Shown here piece by piece: positions 17,551 to 27,092 of a stretch of DNA of 64,000 bases. The stretch's first letter is position 1. Each line of letters starts with the position of its first letter. Position numbers and translations under genes: made by a program. The DNA comes from Salipaludibacillus daqingensis (GTDB taxonomy: Bacteria > Bacillota > Bacilli > Bacillales > Salisediminibacteriaceae). A model generated the notes under the pieces. The model had not been told where the DNA came from and did not search any database. It saw only the letters and a program-made list of their open reading frames with translations. The DNA is taken from assembly GCF_029891575.1 (NCBI RefSeq), contig NZ_JARZHF010000003.1:248001-312000 (forward strand), in the 5' to 3' direction.

Positions 17551-18372
17551 TTATCCTTTTACTGCACCTGATGAAAGACCAGCAATAAAATATTTTTGCA
17601 AGAATAGGAACAAGATCGCCATTGGAATCATTGCCATAAACGCTGCAGCTGCTACAAGTCCTAAGTTATTCTGATTTGCTCCAACGAAGCTATCCATCGC
17701 AACCGTCAACGTGTGTACGTCGCTACTTTGCAAGAAGAAGATTGCAAATTGATAGTCGTTCCAAATAAATACACAAGCAATAATTAATACGGAAGCCGTG
17801 ACAGGTTTCAATAGCGGGAAAACAATTTTAAAGAAAATACCTAAAGTGCTACATCCATCAATTTTCGCTGCTTCTTCCAATTCTTTTGGAATCGTCGAGC
17901 GAATGAAACCTGAATACAAGAAAATCGTTAATGGCATAAATGCGGCTACGTTGTTTAAAATCGCCACCGTTCTTGTGTTTAACATACCGATTTGAACAAC
18001 CATTTGATACAACGGTACAAGTGCCGTTAATGGTGGCACTACCATAATCGCAACAAAAAGAACGAGTATTGCTTTGTTTAGTTTTGTTGCTCGTCTTGCA
18101 AGAGGGTAAGCAGCCATAGAACCGAAGAAAATTAATAAAATAGCCGCTCCTGTTGTGATGATAAAAGAATTCATAAACGCATTTCCTAAATTGGCATTTT
18201 GCCAAGCGGTTGTGAAATTTTCTAGTGTGAAGTAGTCTGGAAATGTCCACCTAGAGCTGAAATCGCCTCTCACTTTCAAGGACGTCGTAATTAAAATATA
18301 AAACGGAATGATATGGAAAACAGTGATGAAAAATGCTACTAATGTTAAAATAATTCTTTTACTCGTACTCAT
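17551..18372 (-). CDS. Sugar ABC transporter permease (MsmG/MalG type)
   Basis: A 273-residue permease with about six helices. The coupling loop EEAAKIDGCSTLGIFFKIVFPLLKP near residue 165 is the EAA motif of the carbohydrate-uptake-1 family, and the protein ends in the typical GLSSGAVKG tail. Its start codon shares one base with the stop of the upstream permease (TAATG), so the two are coupled. It should pair with that permease and import alpha-galactosides. No ATPase gene is in this operon, so a shared MsmX/MsmK-type ATPase elsewhere in the genome is expected, as in Bacillus. Confidence 0.92.
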   Translation of the reverse strand: MSTSKRIILTLVAFFITVFHIIPFYILITTSLKVRGDFSSRWTFPDYFTLENFTTAWQNANLGNAFMNSFIITTGAAILLIFFGSMAAYPLARRATKLNKAILVLFVAIMVVPPLTALVPLYQMVVQIGMLNTRTVAILNNVAAFMPLTIFLYSGFIRSTIPKELEEAAKIDGCSTLGIFFKIVFPLLKPVTASVLIIACVFIWNDYQFAIFFLQSSDVHTLTVAMDSFVGANQNNLGLVAAAAFMAMIPMAILFLFLQKYFIAGLSSGAVKG

Positions 18373-19301
18373 TAGGCTTCAATCTCCTTCCTTTTGAAAT
18401 ACCACAGTGCTAGAAGGCTAATAATCAATATAATAAAGGCTACCAATATCCCTTGAGTTGCAGCATAACCTGCATCTTGTCTGCTGAAATACAAAGAATA
18501 CATAAAGGTTGAACTGGATTGCGAAGCATTCCCTGGTCCACCACCTGTTAAAGCAATGATCACGTCGAACAACTTCAAACCACCGATAATATTCAACACA
18601 ACATTGATTGTTATAGAAGGGGCTAATAGTGGCAAAGTAATCGATTTAAACTGCTGCCATGCAGAAGCTCCATCAATATCCGCTGCTTCATAATAATCTT
18701 TAGAAATGCTTTGCAGTCCAGCCAAATAAATAATCATCGCAATACCAACAAATTGATACGTATTAACGAGTACGATGATAAGAGGATTAACGCTTGGATT
18801 CCCTAACGCATTGATTGGATTAAATCCAAAGAATGTAATCGCATCGTTTAATGCTCCGTTTTGGAAAGCAAAAATAAGGTAGAAAATGTACCCCATAATT
18901 AACGGGCTAATAATAACCGGAAGATAAACGACTGTTCTCGTCAACGTTCTCATTTTGATTTTGCTATTTAATAGAAGGGCATAACCAAGTCCGATCACGT
19001 TTTGTAATATGGTACTTCCAATCCCGTAAAGTAACGTGTTTCTCACTACCGTCCAAGTTGTCGGGTCCGTGAACATTCTTCTATATTGATCTAAACCAAT
19101 GAAATTACTATCCTGTGAGAATCCATTCCAGTCCGTAAATGAAATACGAAACCCGTTGATGAATGGATATACGATAAATGTGGTAACAAAGAGAAGCGCC
19201 GGAAGATACATCCACCATAGAGACGAATGTTTCTCAATCTTGTATTTTTTAGGTTTTTTTGGGTTCACAGTGTTACTAACTTTCCCTGCTAGTTCACTCA
19301 T
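18372..19301 (-). CDS. Sugar ABC transporter permease (MsmF/MalF type)
   Basis: A 309-residue permease with a polar N-terminal tail of about 27 residues and six helices. The EAA loop [26 protein letters not shown] lies near residue 205, and the following [12 protein letters not shown] segment is characteristic of carbohydrate-uptake-1 permeases. AAGGAG precedes the ATG. It lies 89 bp after the binding-protein gene across a stem-loop that probably lowers its expression relative to that gene. Confidence 0.92.
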   Translation of the reverse strand: MSELAGKVSNTVNPKKPKKYKIEKHSSLWWMYLPALLFVTTFIVYPFINGFRISFTDWNGFSQDSNFIGLDQYRRMFTDPTTWTVVRNTLLYGIGSTILQNVIGLGYALLLNSKIKMRTLTRTVVYLPVIISPLIMGYIFYLIFAFQNGALNDAITFFGFNPINALGNPSVNPLIIVLVNTYQFVGIAMIIYLAGLQSISKDYYEAADIDGASAWQQFKSITLPLLAPSITINVVLNIIGGLKLFDVIIALTGGGPGNASQSSSTFMYSLYFSRQDAGYAATQGILVAFIILIISLLALWYFKRKEIEA

Positions 19302-19347
19302 GTCGTTCCATCTCCTTACTCTTATGCCTTAAAGGTCTATTGAAAGG

Positions 19348-19376
19348 AAAAGGAGCAGAACACGCCTGCTCCTTTT
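19348..19376 (-). terminator. Attenuating stem-loop between binding protein and permeases
   Basis: AAAAGGAGCAG (19348-19358) pairs perfectly with CTGCTCCTTTT (19366-19376). The T tract behind it on the minus strand is short and interrupted, so partial termination or protection of the upstream mRNA is more likely than a full stop. Confidence 0.65.
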
Positions 19377-19390
19377 AATCCAATTGCTGT

Positions 19391-20698
19391 TTACTGATCT
19401 CTTAAGCGATGGTACTCTGATTCCATTTCATTTGCAGCTTGCTCTGGCGTTCCACCTGCTAACAATTCAGCAGTTGTATTCGCCATCACATCCCACATGC
19501 CACTCGGTAAATAAACACGGTCGAAGTAAGGCTCGATTTCTAAATCAGAATACATATCATAATACTCAGAATAGTACGTATCCGCCTCAACATTCACTAA
19601 TGCAGAAGATAGGTTAGTCGCCTCTGCCATTTTCTTCGCGTTTTCTTCTTGAGCTAAGAAATCAATAAATTGTTTTGCTTCCTCTTTTACTTCTGATTTT
19701 TCAGCAACAGAGAATGTATATCTTTCTCCTCCAATCCATGATGGGTCATCGCCTTCATGAACTGCTGGTGTTGGTAATAATCCAACTTGTGTATCTGGGT
19801 TCATCTCCGTTGCATCTGGTCCGACAGAACCTACGATAAACATAAACGCCGCTTGGTTATTAGCCATGATTTCCGCTGTTTGAGCAAACTGGGCTGTTAA
19901 CACATCTTGGTTAAGCAAGTCATTTTCTTTTAAAGAAAGAATTTCTTCCGCTAACCACTCGTATTTACTCCAATCAAACGTTCCATCTAATAGTTCTTCG
20001 CTATAATCATTATCATCATCTGTAATGAACGTTGGTGTCAGCATTTGGTCAACCATTTGCGCGATTGTCCAGTTATCTCCTCCACCAATCCAAAGTGGCG
20101 CAACCGTTCCATCACCTTCATCTCTAATCGTTTCAAGTGCTGTTTTGAAATCATCCCACGTTGTTGGCGGTTCAATCCCATGTTCATCAAGAATATCTAC
20201 ATTATAGATAATCCCATCTTGCGCTTGGTTTAATGGATACGTATATACTTTTCCTTCATCATCTTTAATAATTTGGTCCATCGCTGGATCAAGATTTTCA
20301 ACCCAGTCCATGTCAGCTAAATCTTCTGTATAATCTCCATATCGAAGTTGGGACCAACCGTGTGTATCAAATAAATCTGGTAAATCATCAGCAGCCATCA
20401 TAACGCGAAGTTGATCTTCATAACTTCCACCTGGGAAATTTGCTTCTATAGTAATACCTGGATTTTCACTTTCGAAATCAGCAACAATTTCTTCAAATGC
20501 ACCTCTTTCACCATCTGACTGCATCGTAGAATATAACACAACGTTTGCGTCTCCATCTGCAGAAGCTGCTTCTCCATTGTTATTGTTTCCGTCGTTTTCG
20601 TTATTTACTTCATTTCCGTTATCATTATTTCCTCCACACGCTGCCAACATAGCTACAGCACCAAAACCAACAGCCAACTTTGCTAATACTTTTTTCAT
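19391..20698 (-). CDS. Sugar-binding lipoprotein of ABC transporter (MsmE-like)
   Basis: A 435-residue extracellular solute-binding protein of family 1. The signal peptide ends in the lipobox AMLAACGG (Cys21), followed by an Asn/Asp-rich tether to about residue 48. The mature domain shows VVLYSTMQSDGERGAFEEIVADFESENPGI and DDLPDLFDTHGWSQL near 115, both typical of sugar-binding proteins. The gene is first in an operon with two permeases and a GH36 alpha-galactosidase, so melibiose- or raffinose-type sugars are the likely ligands. The start has an AGGGGG ribosome site. The promoter carries a cre-like site over the -35 and a LacI-type palindrome downstream. Confidence 0.92.
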   Translation of the reverse strand: MKKVLAKLAVGFGAVAMLAACGGNNDNGNEVNNENDGNNNNGEAASADGDANVVLYSTMQSDGERGAFEEIVADFESENPGITIEANFPGGSYEDQLRVMMAADDLPDLFDTHGWSQLRYGDYTEDLADMDWVENLDPAMDQIIKDDEGKVYTYPLNQAQDGIIYNVDILDEHGIEPPTTWDDFKTALETIRDEGDGTVAPLWIGGGDNWTIAQMVDQMLTPTFITDDDNDYSEELLDGTFDWSKYEWLAEEILSLKENDLLNQDVLTAQFAQTAEIMANNQAAFMFIVGSVGPDATEMNPDTQVGLLPTPAVHEGDDPSWIGGERYTFSVAEKSEVKEEAKQFIDFLAQEENAKKMAEATNLSSALVNVEADTYYSEYYDMYSDLEIEPYFDRVYLPSGMWDVMANTTAELLAGGTPEQAANEMESEYHRLRDQ

Positions 20699-20813
20699 TG
20701 TGTACCCCCTTGTTTAATTAGGCTTAACGCCTTTTAAATCTAAAAGAATAATTACCTCATCATGCCTAAAATCGAGAAAGAGTAAAATTCGTTCACCTCT
20801 CCGTTTCTTTTTT

Positions 20814-20827
20814 ACTAAAATTTTATC
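20814..20827. promoter_or_regulatory. Candidate LacI-type operator of the alpha-galactoside operon
   Basis: A TAAAATTTTA palindrome (20816-20825) lies just past the predicted transcription start. It shares its 10-bp core with the operator AGTAAAATTTTACT before the second LacI gene. Confidence 0.55.
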
Positions 20828-20840
20828 TTTCTGTAATTAG

Positions 20841-20869
20841 AATATAACAGATTAGGTAACCGCTTTCAA
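20841..20869 (-). promoter_or_regulatory. Promoter of the alpha-galactoside importer operon
   Basis: On the minus strand TTGAAA (20869-20864), 17 bp, TATATT (20846-20841). This is close to the SigA consensus with ideal spacing, about 145 bp before the binding-protein start. Confidence 0.65.
20855..20868. promoter_or_regulatory. cre-like (CcpA) site overlapping the -35
   Basis: On the minus strand TGAAAGCGGTTACC matches TGNAANCGNWNNCA except for the last base. It overlaps the -35 hexamer, where CcpA binding would repress in the presence of a preferred sugar. Confidence 0.6.
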
Positions 20870-20976
20870 GTGAAAAATTAAAATTTCTAAAAATTTATTT
20901 ACTAGCTGTATATCAGGCAATAATCCTTATATACAAGTGATTATTTCCTTTTTTAGTCATCAGACTCATTTGAATG

Positions 20977-21005
20977 TTGAACAAAATATAAAACTGTGGT
21001 AACTT
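20977..21005 (+). promoter_or_regulatory. Promoter of the second LacI gene
   Basis: TTGAAC (20977-20982), 17 bp, TAACTT (21000-21005), with TG one base before the -10 (extended -10). Confidence 0.5.
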
Positions 21006-21013
21006 AAATATTA

Positions 21014-21027
21014 AGTAAAATTTTACT
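21014..21027. promoter_or_regulatory. LacI-type operator before the second LacI gene
   Basis: AGTAAAATTTTACT is a perfect 14-bp palindrome directly downstream of the predicted start site and 22 bp before the ATG. The position implies autorepression. Confidence 0.65.
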
Positions 21028-21049
21028 GAAAATCGATTGGAGGTGTACG

Positions 21050-22132
21050 ATGTCAAATTTAAAAGATGTCGCTCGAGATGCGAATGTTTCGATTGCCACG
21101 GTATCTCGAGTTTTAAACCGGGATCCTAATTTGTCTGTTGCTGATACAACGAGAGAACGAGTATTCCAGTCAGCAAAAAAATTAAACTATCTTCCTTCAT
21201 CTAAAAGAAAACAAACGATGTCAGAAGCTTCTCCTAAATTATCTATTGGGTTAATCATCTTCTGTTCAAAAGATCATGAATATGAAGACGAGTACTTTAT
21301 GAGTATCCGTAGGGGAATAGAATCAGCAAGTTTGAAATTAGGTTTTACTATTTCTTCCGTTATAAGGCTTGGCCAACATTCAATAGAAGAAACGAACTTC
21401 ACTGATTTGGAAGGACTCATCGTTGTTGGGAATATTTCAGATAGTATTGTTCAACAAATCTATGCGCAACATGACAGAGTCGTATTCGTAGACGAATCAC
21501 CAAGAACAGACTTATTTGATAGTGTCACATCAAATTTTTTCGGTGCTGCAACCCAATTAATGGAGTATATGTTCTCTATGGGGCATAAAAAAATTGGCTA
21601 TTTAGGCGGAAGTGAAATTACTCATACTCCCTCCCACGAGTCAGATTTAGGAATCATTGAAAATATTGAAAAAATGAGGTTCATTCCATATAAAAGAGTG
21701 ATGGAAAAACGAGGCCTATATAATCCTCAGCACGTGTATATTGGAGATTGGTCTACGGATGCTGGCTACCAACTGATGAAACAAGCGATAAAAAAAGGCA
21801 ACCTTCCTTCTGCTTTTCTGATTGCAAGTGATCCGATTGCGATTGGAGCGATTCGTGCATTGCATGAAGAAGGACTAAATGTTCCTAACGACGTGTCCAT
21901 TGCTAGCTTTAACGATATTGAAATTGCTAAATACGTTAATCCTCCGTTAACAACAGCAAAGGTTTACTCAGAGCAAATGGGAAAATCAGCAGTAAAATTA
22001 TTAAGTGAACGGATTGAGGGTAGAGAGGTTCCAGCAAAAATCATTCATCCATGTCGAATCGAATATCGTGAGTCATGCGCTCCTTTGAAAGAGCATAGCG
22101 GTAATTCGGTAGAGGTTTCATTCGATTTTTAA
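21050..22132 (+). CDS. LacI-family transcriptional regulator (galactoside locus, second copy)
   Basis: A 360-residue LacI/GalR protein with helix-turn-helix [22 protein letters not shown] (residues 4-25) and hinge to about 55. The sensor domain carries IASDPIAIGAIRALHEEGLNVPNDVSIASFND near 262. It contains a roughly 20-residue insertion near 190-210 relative to its paralogue at 13.8 kb. GGAGGTG precedes the ATG. It is divergent from the importer operon and lies 84 bp before the GH4 gene on the same strand. The matching palindromes in both promoters make it the probable repressor of the importer, of itself and of melA. Confidence 0.9.
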   Translation: MSNLKDVARDANVSIATVSRVLNRDPNLSVADTTRERVFQSAKKLNYLPSSKRKQTMSEASPKLSIGLIIFCSKDHEYEDEYFMSIRRGIESASLKLGFTISSVIRLGQHSIEETNFTDLEGLIVVGNISDSIVQQIYAQHDRVVFVDESPRTDLFDSVTSNFFGAATQLMEYMFSMGHKKIGYLGGSEITHTPSHESDLGIIENIEKMRFIPYKRVMEKRGLYNPQHVYIGDWSTDAGYQLMKQAIKKGNLPSAFLIASDPIAIGAIRALHEEGLNVPNDVSIASFNDIEIAKYVNPPLTTAKVYSEQMGKSAVKLLSERIEGREVPAKIIHPCRIEYRESCAPLKEHSGNSVEVSFDF

Positions 22133-22141
22133 TTAGTGTTT

Positions 22142-22155
22142 TTTAAGCGCTTTCA
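22142..22155. promoter_or_regulatory. Candidate cre site between LacI and melA
   Basis: On the minus strand TGAAAGCGCTTAAA carries the symmetric core AAAGCGCTT of cre sites but has A where C is expected at position 13. It lies in the short gap before melA. Confidence 0.45.
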
Positions 22156-22216
22156 GTATCGCTATCTTCATAAACGATTAACAATATCAACAGATAATAG
22201 AAGGAGTGGAATGATT

Positions 22217-23521
22217 ATGACGAAAAGAATCACGTTTATCGGTGCAGGAAGCACGATTTTCGCAAAAAATGTTCTAGGAGATTGTATGTTTGTCCCTGCC
22301 CTCAATGGGTTTGAGTTTGCGTTGCATGATATTGATGAGAAGAGGTTACAAGAGTCGGAGCAGATGCTGAAAAATTTGGCGCAAAAGTACAATGACTCGA
22401 TTTCGATCGTGTCATATTTGGATCGAAAAGAGGCGCTTAATGGGGCAAAGTATGTTGTCAATGCGATCCAAGTTGGTGGATATGAACCGAGCACAGTGAT
22501 AGACTTTGAGATTCCTAAAAAATACGGCTTAAAACAAACAATCGGAGATACGATCGGCATTGGTGGCTTATTCCGTTCGCTACGAACGATTCCTGTCATG
22601 CTTGATATTGCGAAAGACATGGAAGAAGTGTGTCCGGATGCGTGGTTATTAAATTATACGAATCCGATGGCGGCGTTGACTGGGTTCATGCTTCGTTATA
22701 CAAATGTGAAAACGATTGGACTATGCCATAGCGTCCAAGTATGTACGAAAGATTTATTTGAGTCGCTCGATATGGATCATGAAGGTATTGAAGAACGAAT
22801 TGCTGGGATCAATCATATGGCATGGCTTCTAGAAGTGAAAAAAGATGGCAAAGATTTATATCCTGAAATTAAAAAGCGCGCTCGTGAAAAGCAAGCTGAA
22901 AAACACGATGATATGGTCCGCTTCGAATTAATGGATAAGTTCGGCTACTACATTACCGAATCTTCGGAGCATAATGCGGAATATCACCCTTACTTTATTA
23001 AGAGTGGCTACCCTGAATTGATTGAGCGATTTAATATTCCATTGGATGAATATCCACGTCGCTGCGTCAATCAAATTAACGAGTGGGAAGAGATGCGCGG
23101 GGAGATTGTCGGAAATGCTCAGCTCACACACGAGCGTTCCCATGAATATGGTTCGCGAATTATTGAGGCGATGGAAACGAATGTCCCGTTTAAATTTGGT
23201 GGAAACGTATTGAATACGGGTGGACTTATTTCTAACCTTCCTGAAAATGCATGTGTGGAAGTTCCGTGTATCGTCGATCGTAATGGGATTTTACCAACGT
23301 ATATTGGACGATTACCAGAACAATTAGCCGCATTGAATCGAACGAACATCAATACGCAGCTATTAACGATGGAAGCTGCGAGTACGTTAAAGAAAGAACA
23401 CGTGTATCAAGCAGCGATGCTCGACCCTCATACGAGTGCTGAATTGTCGCTAGATGACATCGTTGCGATGTGTGATGACTTGATTGAAGCCCACGGTGAC
23501 TGGCTTCCTGAATACAAGTAA
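22217..23521 (+). CDS. melA: Alpha-galactosidase, glycoside hydrolase family 4
   Basis: A 434-residue GH4 enzyme, which uses NAD+ and Mn2+ to cleave alpha-galactosides by oxidation at C3 and elimination. It starts [24 protein letters not shown], the Rossmann NAD site of the family. The conserved [38 protein letters not shown] and GLCHSVQ segments follow, the last containing the Cys and His that coordinate manganese with His at AGINHMAW. Two ATG codons (22211 and 22217) follow the ribosome site AAGGAG; 22217 gives the usual family start. MelA acts on melibiose and related sugars, the same products as the GH36 enzyme in this locus but by a different mechanism. Confidence 0.93.
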   Translation: MTKRITFIGAGSTIFAKNVLGDCMFVPALNGFEFALHDIDEKRLQESEQMLKNLAQKYNDSISIVSYLDRKEALNGAKYVVNAIQVGGYEPSTVIDFEIPKKYGLKQTIGDTIGIGGLFRSLRTIPVMLDIAKDMEEVCPDAWLLNYTNPMAALTGFMLRYTNVKTIGLCHSVQVCTKDLFESLDMDHEGIEERIAGINHMAWLLEVKKDGKDLYPEIKKRAREKQAEKHDDMVRFELMDKFGYYITESSEHNAEYHPYFIKSGYPELIERFNIPLDEYPRRCVNQINEWEEMRGEIVGNAQLTHERSHEYGSRIIEAMETNVPFKFGGNVLNTGGLISNLPENACVEVPCIVDRNGILPTYIGRLPEQLAALNRTNINTQLLTMEAASTLKKEHVYQAAMLDPHTSAELSLDDIVAMCDDLIEAHGDWLPEYK

Positions 23522-23550
23522 ACGGTAAATGATATAGATGGACTAGCCGA

Positions 23551-23610
23551 GAAGACGACTGACGAAAAAAGGGATCCCCTTCCTGACAAATTTGCAGTCG
23601 TCTTCTTTTT
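23551..23610 (+). terminator. Terminator after melA
   Basis: GAAGACGACTG (23551-23561) and CAGTCGTCTTC (23595-23605) form a perfect 11-bp stem followed by five Ts. The 33-nt loop contains a small GGGATCCC palindrome. From here to 23800 nothing else is recognisable. Confidence 0.85.
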
Positions 23611-23819
23611 GTTGCGGACAAGATCGGATTTGTAGTGTTCGTCTAACATCTTGTTGTGCTAAACCACAAAATTATTGCGTTCGCTCACTCGTTTGTTTAT
23701 AGCTATCGCTATACAACTTGCGGCACTCCTCACCTTTTCATTCTAAATCTATCTTGTGTGCGTTCTATTTTCATTTTTCCTCGAAATTGGATAAACTAGA
23801 ATGGAAGGAGGCGATACAC

Positions 23820-24152
23820 GTGACCGATGAAAAACAAGAAATGATCGAGCGAGTTTATGCCGAATTGGAAAAGGTGATTGATCCGGAGCTTGGTGTTGAT
23901 ATTGTCAATCTAGGACTAATTTATGATGTGGATCTTGATGATAAAGATAACGTGCAAATTGAAATGACGTTAACTTCGATGGGATGTCCACTTGCTGGAA
24001 CGATCGTCAGTGACATTAAGAATTCGTTAAAAGAACTTCAGGAATTTAAAGAAATAGGCGAAGTGGATGTAGAAATTGTTTGGAGTCCACCGTGGGATAA
24101 AAAAATGATGTCACGTTATGCTAAATTAGCACTTGGCGTGCATGAGAGTTAA
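23820..24152 (+). CDS. MIP18/SufT-family iron-sulfur assembly protein (YitW-like)
   Basis: A 110-residue DUF59 (MIP18) protein. The family features are IDPELGVDIVNLGLIYDV (residues 20-37), TLTSMGCPLAGTI with the conserved Cys near 60 and VWSPPWDKKMMSRYAKLALG at the C-terminus. Members help mature iron-sulfur proteins. The start is a GTG at 23820, 8 nt after a perfect AAGGAGG; upstream in-frame ATG codons lack a ribosome site. It is monocistronic, between terminators on both sides, and has no link to the sugar genes. Confidence 0.9.
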   Translation: MTDEKQEMIERVYAELEKVIDPELGVDIVNLGLIYDVDLDDKDNVQIEMTLTSMGCPLAGTIVSDIKNSLKELQEFKEIGEVDVEIVWSPPWDKKMMSRYAKLALGVHES

Positions 24153-24174
24153 AAAACTTAAAAATTTTAACCTA

Positions 24175-24200
24175 GGCTTTCCTACACGGAGAGCCTTTTC
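24175..24200 (+). terminator. Terminator after the SufT-like gene
   Basis: GGCTTTCC (24175-24182) pairs with GGAGAGCC (24188-24195) with one mismatch, followed by TTTTC. Confidence 0.65.
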
Positions 24201-24261
24201 ATTGTTATTCATACCAACCTTTCCTCGATCGCTTTCTAATTCTTATGTAGAGTCGGTAAAG

Positions 24262-24298
24262 TAAAACGACGGGCAGAAGTTCTCTGTCCGCCGTCGTT
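24262..24298 (-). terminator. Terminator after the chemoreceptor gene
   Basis: AACGACGG (24265-24272) pairs with CCGTCGTT (24291-24298), with GCAGA/TCTGT inside; TTTTAC follows on the minus strand. Confidence 0.7.
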
Positions 24299-24304
24299 AA
24301 ACAT

Positions 24305-25996
24305 TTAGTATTTGAATTTACTTACATTTGTTTGCATATTTTCTGCTAGCTTCGCTAGTGTTTCACTAGAACTGGCAATCTCCTCCATAGAAGCCGTTTG
24401 TTCCTCAATAGCCGCTGACATTTCTTCTGTACTAGCCGCATTCTCTTCAGATATTGCGGATAAATTTTCAATCACTCGAATAATTTCTTCTTTTTTATGA
24501 TGCATGTTTTCTCCTGAATGGTTCAAGTCGTCCAATGTTAATCTCATTCTCTCAATCGCTTTCGCCACGCCATCAAATGTCGCAGTTGTTTCGTGGACAC
24601 TTTTGGATTGAATCACAGACATTTGTTTTGACTCATCCATTTTTGAGACAGCTTCTGTTGTTTTTTCTGCTAGCATTTGAATGATCGTTGAGATCTCTTC
24701 AGAGAATTTATTCGACTGCTCAGCAAGTTTCCGAATTTCATCGGCCACAACAGAGAACCCTTTCCCCGCTTCCCCTGCTCTCGCCGCTTCTATCGATGCA
24801 TTTAATGCAAGTAGATTTGTTTGTTCAGAAATGCTTTTAATCATTCCACTAGCACTTTCAATTTTCTCTGTGTTACTATTCGTCTCGGATATCATCTCAT
24901 GCACTTCTTCTGTTACACGATTATTATCTGTTGTTTTCTCAATTAAGTCACCAACTAGTTTCACGCCCTGATCTTTCAACGTACGAAGTTCACTAGCAAG
25001 ATCATTTAACTTCTCAACATGGTTTTGATTTTGGTCAATTGTACTTCCAAGCTCATTCACTTCTGCAGAACCTTTCTCTGTGTCTGCCGCTTGGTCCGTT
25101 GCTCCTTTAGAAATATCTTCAATTGTTTTAGCTACATCTTCTGCCGCTTTCGCCGATTGTTCACTGGTTGCCGTTAGTTCTTCTGATGATGAAGCAAGAT
25201 GATCAGAAGCTGAAGTGACATTTTGTAGTAAATAACTAAGGTTCTCTTTCATTTTATTAAAACTAATAGAAATCTGGCCAAGTTCATCATTGCTCTCTTC
25301 TTGATGATGATTGCGAAAATCCCCATCACCAGCTAGTTGAAGATTATCCAAAATGGTTTGAATCCTCGACTTTATTTTCCGAGAAAAAAACAAAAGGAGT
25401 ATCGTAGTAATGATTAATATCACAGCAACAACGATACCTACATATGTAATGACCTCAGTCATAATCGAATTGATTATTTCTTGAGATGCAGCCATGAAAA
25501 ACATACCTAAAATGGCCCCATTTTCATCCAAAATAGGTCGATAAGCTGTCTGCATATCTGTACCTAAAATATCTGCCTCCCCGTAATACATTTGACCATC
25601 TTCTAGAACGAGTTCCGTCACTTCTCCTGTCGCTTCTACTGACACAGCACGTTCATCGTTGATAATTAAGTTAGTTGTTATCGGTTGGCGCCCTTGAAAA
25701 ACAGTCACTAATCCACCTGTCATCTCAGCTATTTCATCCGCAAGATCATAATCTTCGTTGATCCGATGGTCCCCTTTGTATAAATCTCCATCTAGAATTT
25801 GCCATGACCCTTCATGCTTTTCATTGACATACTGATAAGATAATTCCAGATCAGAGCTTGCCTTTTCTGCGGCAAAACTTTCAATCCCACTCTTTACTTG
25901 ACTATAAGTAACCGTTAATAAGATTGCCGAAATTCCAATAATTGTTGCAACCATCACTAATTGAAACTTCGTCAATATTTTCATATTCTTTAACAT
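24305..25996 (-). CDS. Methyl-accepting chemotaxis protein
   Basis: A 563-residue membrane chemoreceptor. Helix 1 spans about residues 11-30, an extracellular single-Cache sensor about 35-175, helix 2 about 183-205 ([16 protein letters not shown]), and a HAMP domain about 206-260. The cytoplasmic signalling hairpin contains the conserved tip [38 protein letters not shown] near residue 395, which contacts CheW/CheA. Sensor segments [26 protein letters not shown] are typical of sCache_3 sensors. No chemotaxis genes flank it; orphan receptors are common. The ligand is unknown; its position between two sugar loci makes a carbohydrate-related cue conceivable but unproven. Confidence 0.93.
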   Translation of the reverse strand: MLKNMKILTKFQLVMVATIIGISAILLTVTYSQVKSGIESFAAEKASSDLELSYQYVNEKHEGSWQILDGDLYKGDHRINEDYDLADEIAEMTGGLVTVFQGRQPITTNLIINDERAVSVEATGEVTELVLEDGQMYYGEADILGTDMQTAYRPILDENGAILGMFFMAASQEIINSIMTEVITYVGIVVAVILIITTILLLFFSRKIKSRIQTILDNLQLAGDGDFRNHHQEESNDELGQISISFNKMKENLSYLLQNVTSASDHLASSSEELTATSEQSAKAAEDVAKTIEDISKGATDQAADTEKGSAEVNELGSTIDQNQNHVEKLNDLASELRTLKDQGVKLVGDLIEKTTDNNRVTEEVHEMISETNSNTEKIESASGMIKSISEQTNLLALNASIEAARAGEAGKGFSVVADEIRKLAEQSNKFSEEISTIIQMLAEKTTEAVSKMDESKQMSVIQSKSVHETTATFDGVAKAIERMRLTLDDLNHSGENMHHKKEEIIRVIENLSAISEENAASTEEMSAAIEEQTASMEEIASSSETLAKLAENMQTNVSKFKY

Positions 25997-26129
25997 GTCT
26001 CCACCCCTATATTTATAAGCAATTAGTCGTGCTTTCTAAAAATACCATCTAATTATAGGAGAAGCAAGACGATTGACGTCATTTTTAAGTAAAATAATAA
26101 GGACTTTTATACTTGTTTTATTACAAATA

Positions 26130-26161
26130 AACCACAACCATCTAAAACCTTGGTTGTGGTT
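26130..26161 (-). terminator. Stem-loop ending the mannoside/ManNAc-type operon
   Basis: AACCACAACCA (26130-26140) pairs perfectly with TGGTTGTGGTT (26151-26161), followed on the minus strand by an interrupted T tract. It is about 26 bp past the ROK gene and probably terminates the operon. Confidence 0.65.
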
Positions 26162-26186
26162 ATCGGTCGTATATTTAAAAACATAC

Positions 26187-27083
26187 TTATAATCTTTTGA
26201 CTATAGGTAAATAAGAGGCTCCAATGACACCAGCTTTTGTTCCTAATTTTGCAGGTTGAATGTCAATCGATGCTCTTAAGCTTGCATATACTTTTTCTTT
26301 TACTGCTGGAATAAGGGACGGTAGAATAACATCTTTTCCTATCATGACGCCGCCACCAAGAACAATCATTTCTGGGTTAATCACATGGACGATATTGGCA
26401 ATCCCTGATGCTAAATGTTCCATCCATTCATTGAACATTTCAACAGCTAATTTTTCGTTATTTTTTACACGTTTTAATAACTCTTTCGCTCCATCTTTCG
26501 ATTGAAAAACATCTTCTACTTTTTCTTTTATCGCGGTTCCCGAAGCTAATGATTCCCACGAACCAACATTTAACCCTTCACGTTTTGGACCTTCATTCGT
26601 AATAATCATGTTCCCAACTTCTCCTGCGCTAAACTGTGCCCCCGTTAGTATTTGACCGTTCAAAACAATTCCAGCACCGATCCCTGTACTAATCGTAATA
26701 TAGACCATGCTTTTTGCTTTATTTCCTGCTCCAGCATAGTATTCACCAACTGCAGCAGCATTTGCGTCATTTTCAAATAGGCACGTTTTACCCACGTTCT
26801 TTTCGAACTGTTTTACAAATGGATAGTTGTGCCATCCTTTTAAATTAGGTGGATCTAAAAATAGCCCATTTTGCAAATCCATCGGACCGGGGGCTGCTAC
26901 CCCAATAGTAGTTTCACTATTGGACAACCATTCGCCGATTAACCCTTTGATTTGATCCATTCCTTGATGAGGGTTTAACGGGGTAGCCATTTCTCTATGG
27001 GCAACTATCTGACCATCAGGAGCTATGACTCCCGCTTTGATCGATGTCCCTCCAATATCAATGCCAATTCTGTTTTTTTTCAT
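26187..27083 (-). CDS. ROK-family sugar kinase lacking the zinc motif
   Basis: A 298-residue ROK kinase-fold protein. The ATP phosphate loop is GIDIGGTSIKAG near the start and the catalytic base is in ENDANAAAVGE near 104, followed by TISTGIGAGIVLNG. At the place where most ROK proteins have CxCGxxGCxE it reads NEGPKREGLNVGSWESLASG with no cysteine, so the zinc site is lost. The glutamate of that motif (SWESLASG) remains. The ATG at 27083 is chosen over a GTG 6 nt upstream. It follows the DUF4127 gene by 9 bp. It is likely a glucokinase- or hexokinase-like enzyme for the sugar released in this operon; zinc-less ROK proteins are known but less common. Confidence 0.87.
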   Translation of the reverse strand: MKKNRIGIDIGGTSIKAGVIAPDGQIVAHREMATPLNPHQGMDQIKGLIGEWLSNSETTIGVAAPGPMDLQNGLFLDPPNLKGWHNYPFVKQFEKNVGKTCLFENDANAAAVGEYYAGAGNKAKSMVYITISTGIGAGIVLNGQILTGAQFSAGEVGNMIITNEGPKREGLNVGSWESLASGTAIKEKVEDVFQSKDGAKELLKRVKNNEKLAVEMFNEWMEHLASGIANIVHVINPEMIVLGGGVMIGKDVILPSLIPAVKEKVYASLRASIDIQPAKLGTKAGVIGASYLPIVKRL

Positions 27084-27092
27084 AGTCACTCA

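Noticed and set aside
22168-22620. Open frame of 150 codons opposite melA
   Set aside because: Antisense to the conserved GH4 N-terminus, no ribosome site and no recognisable protein features.
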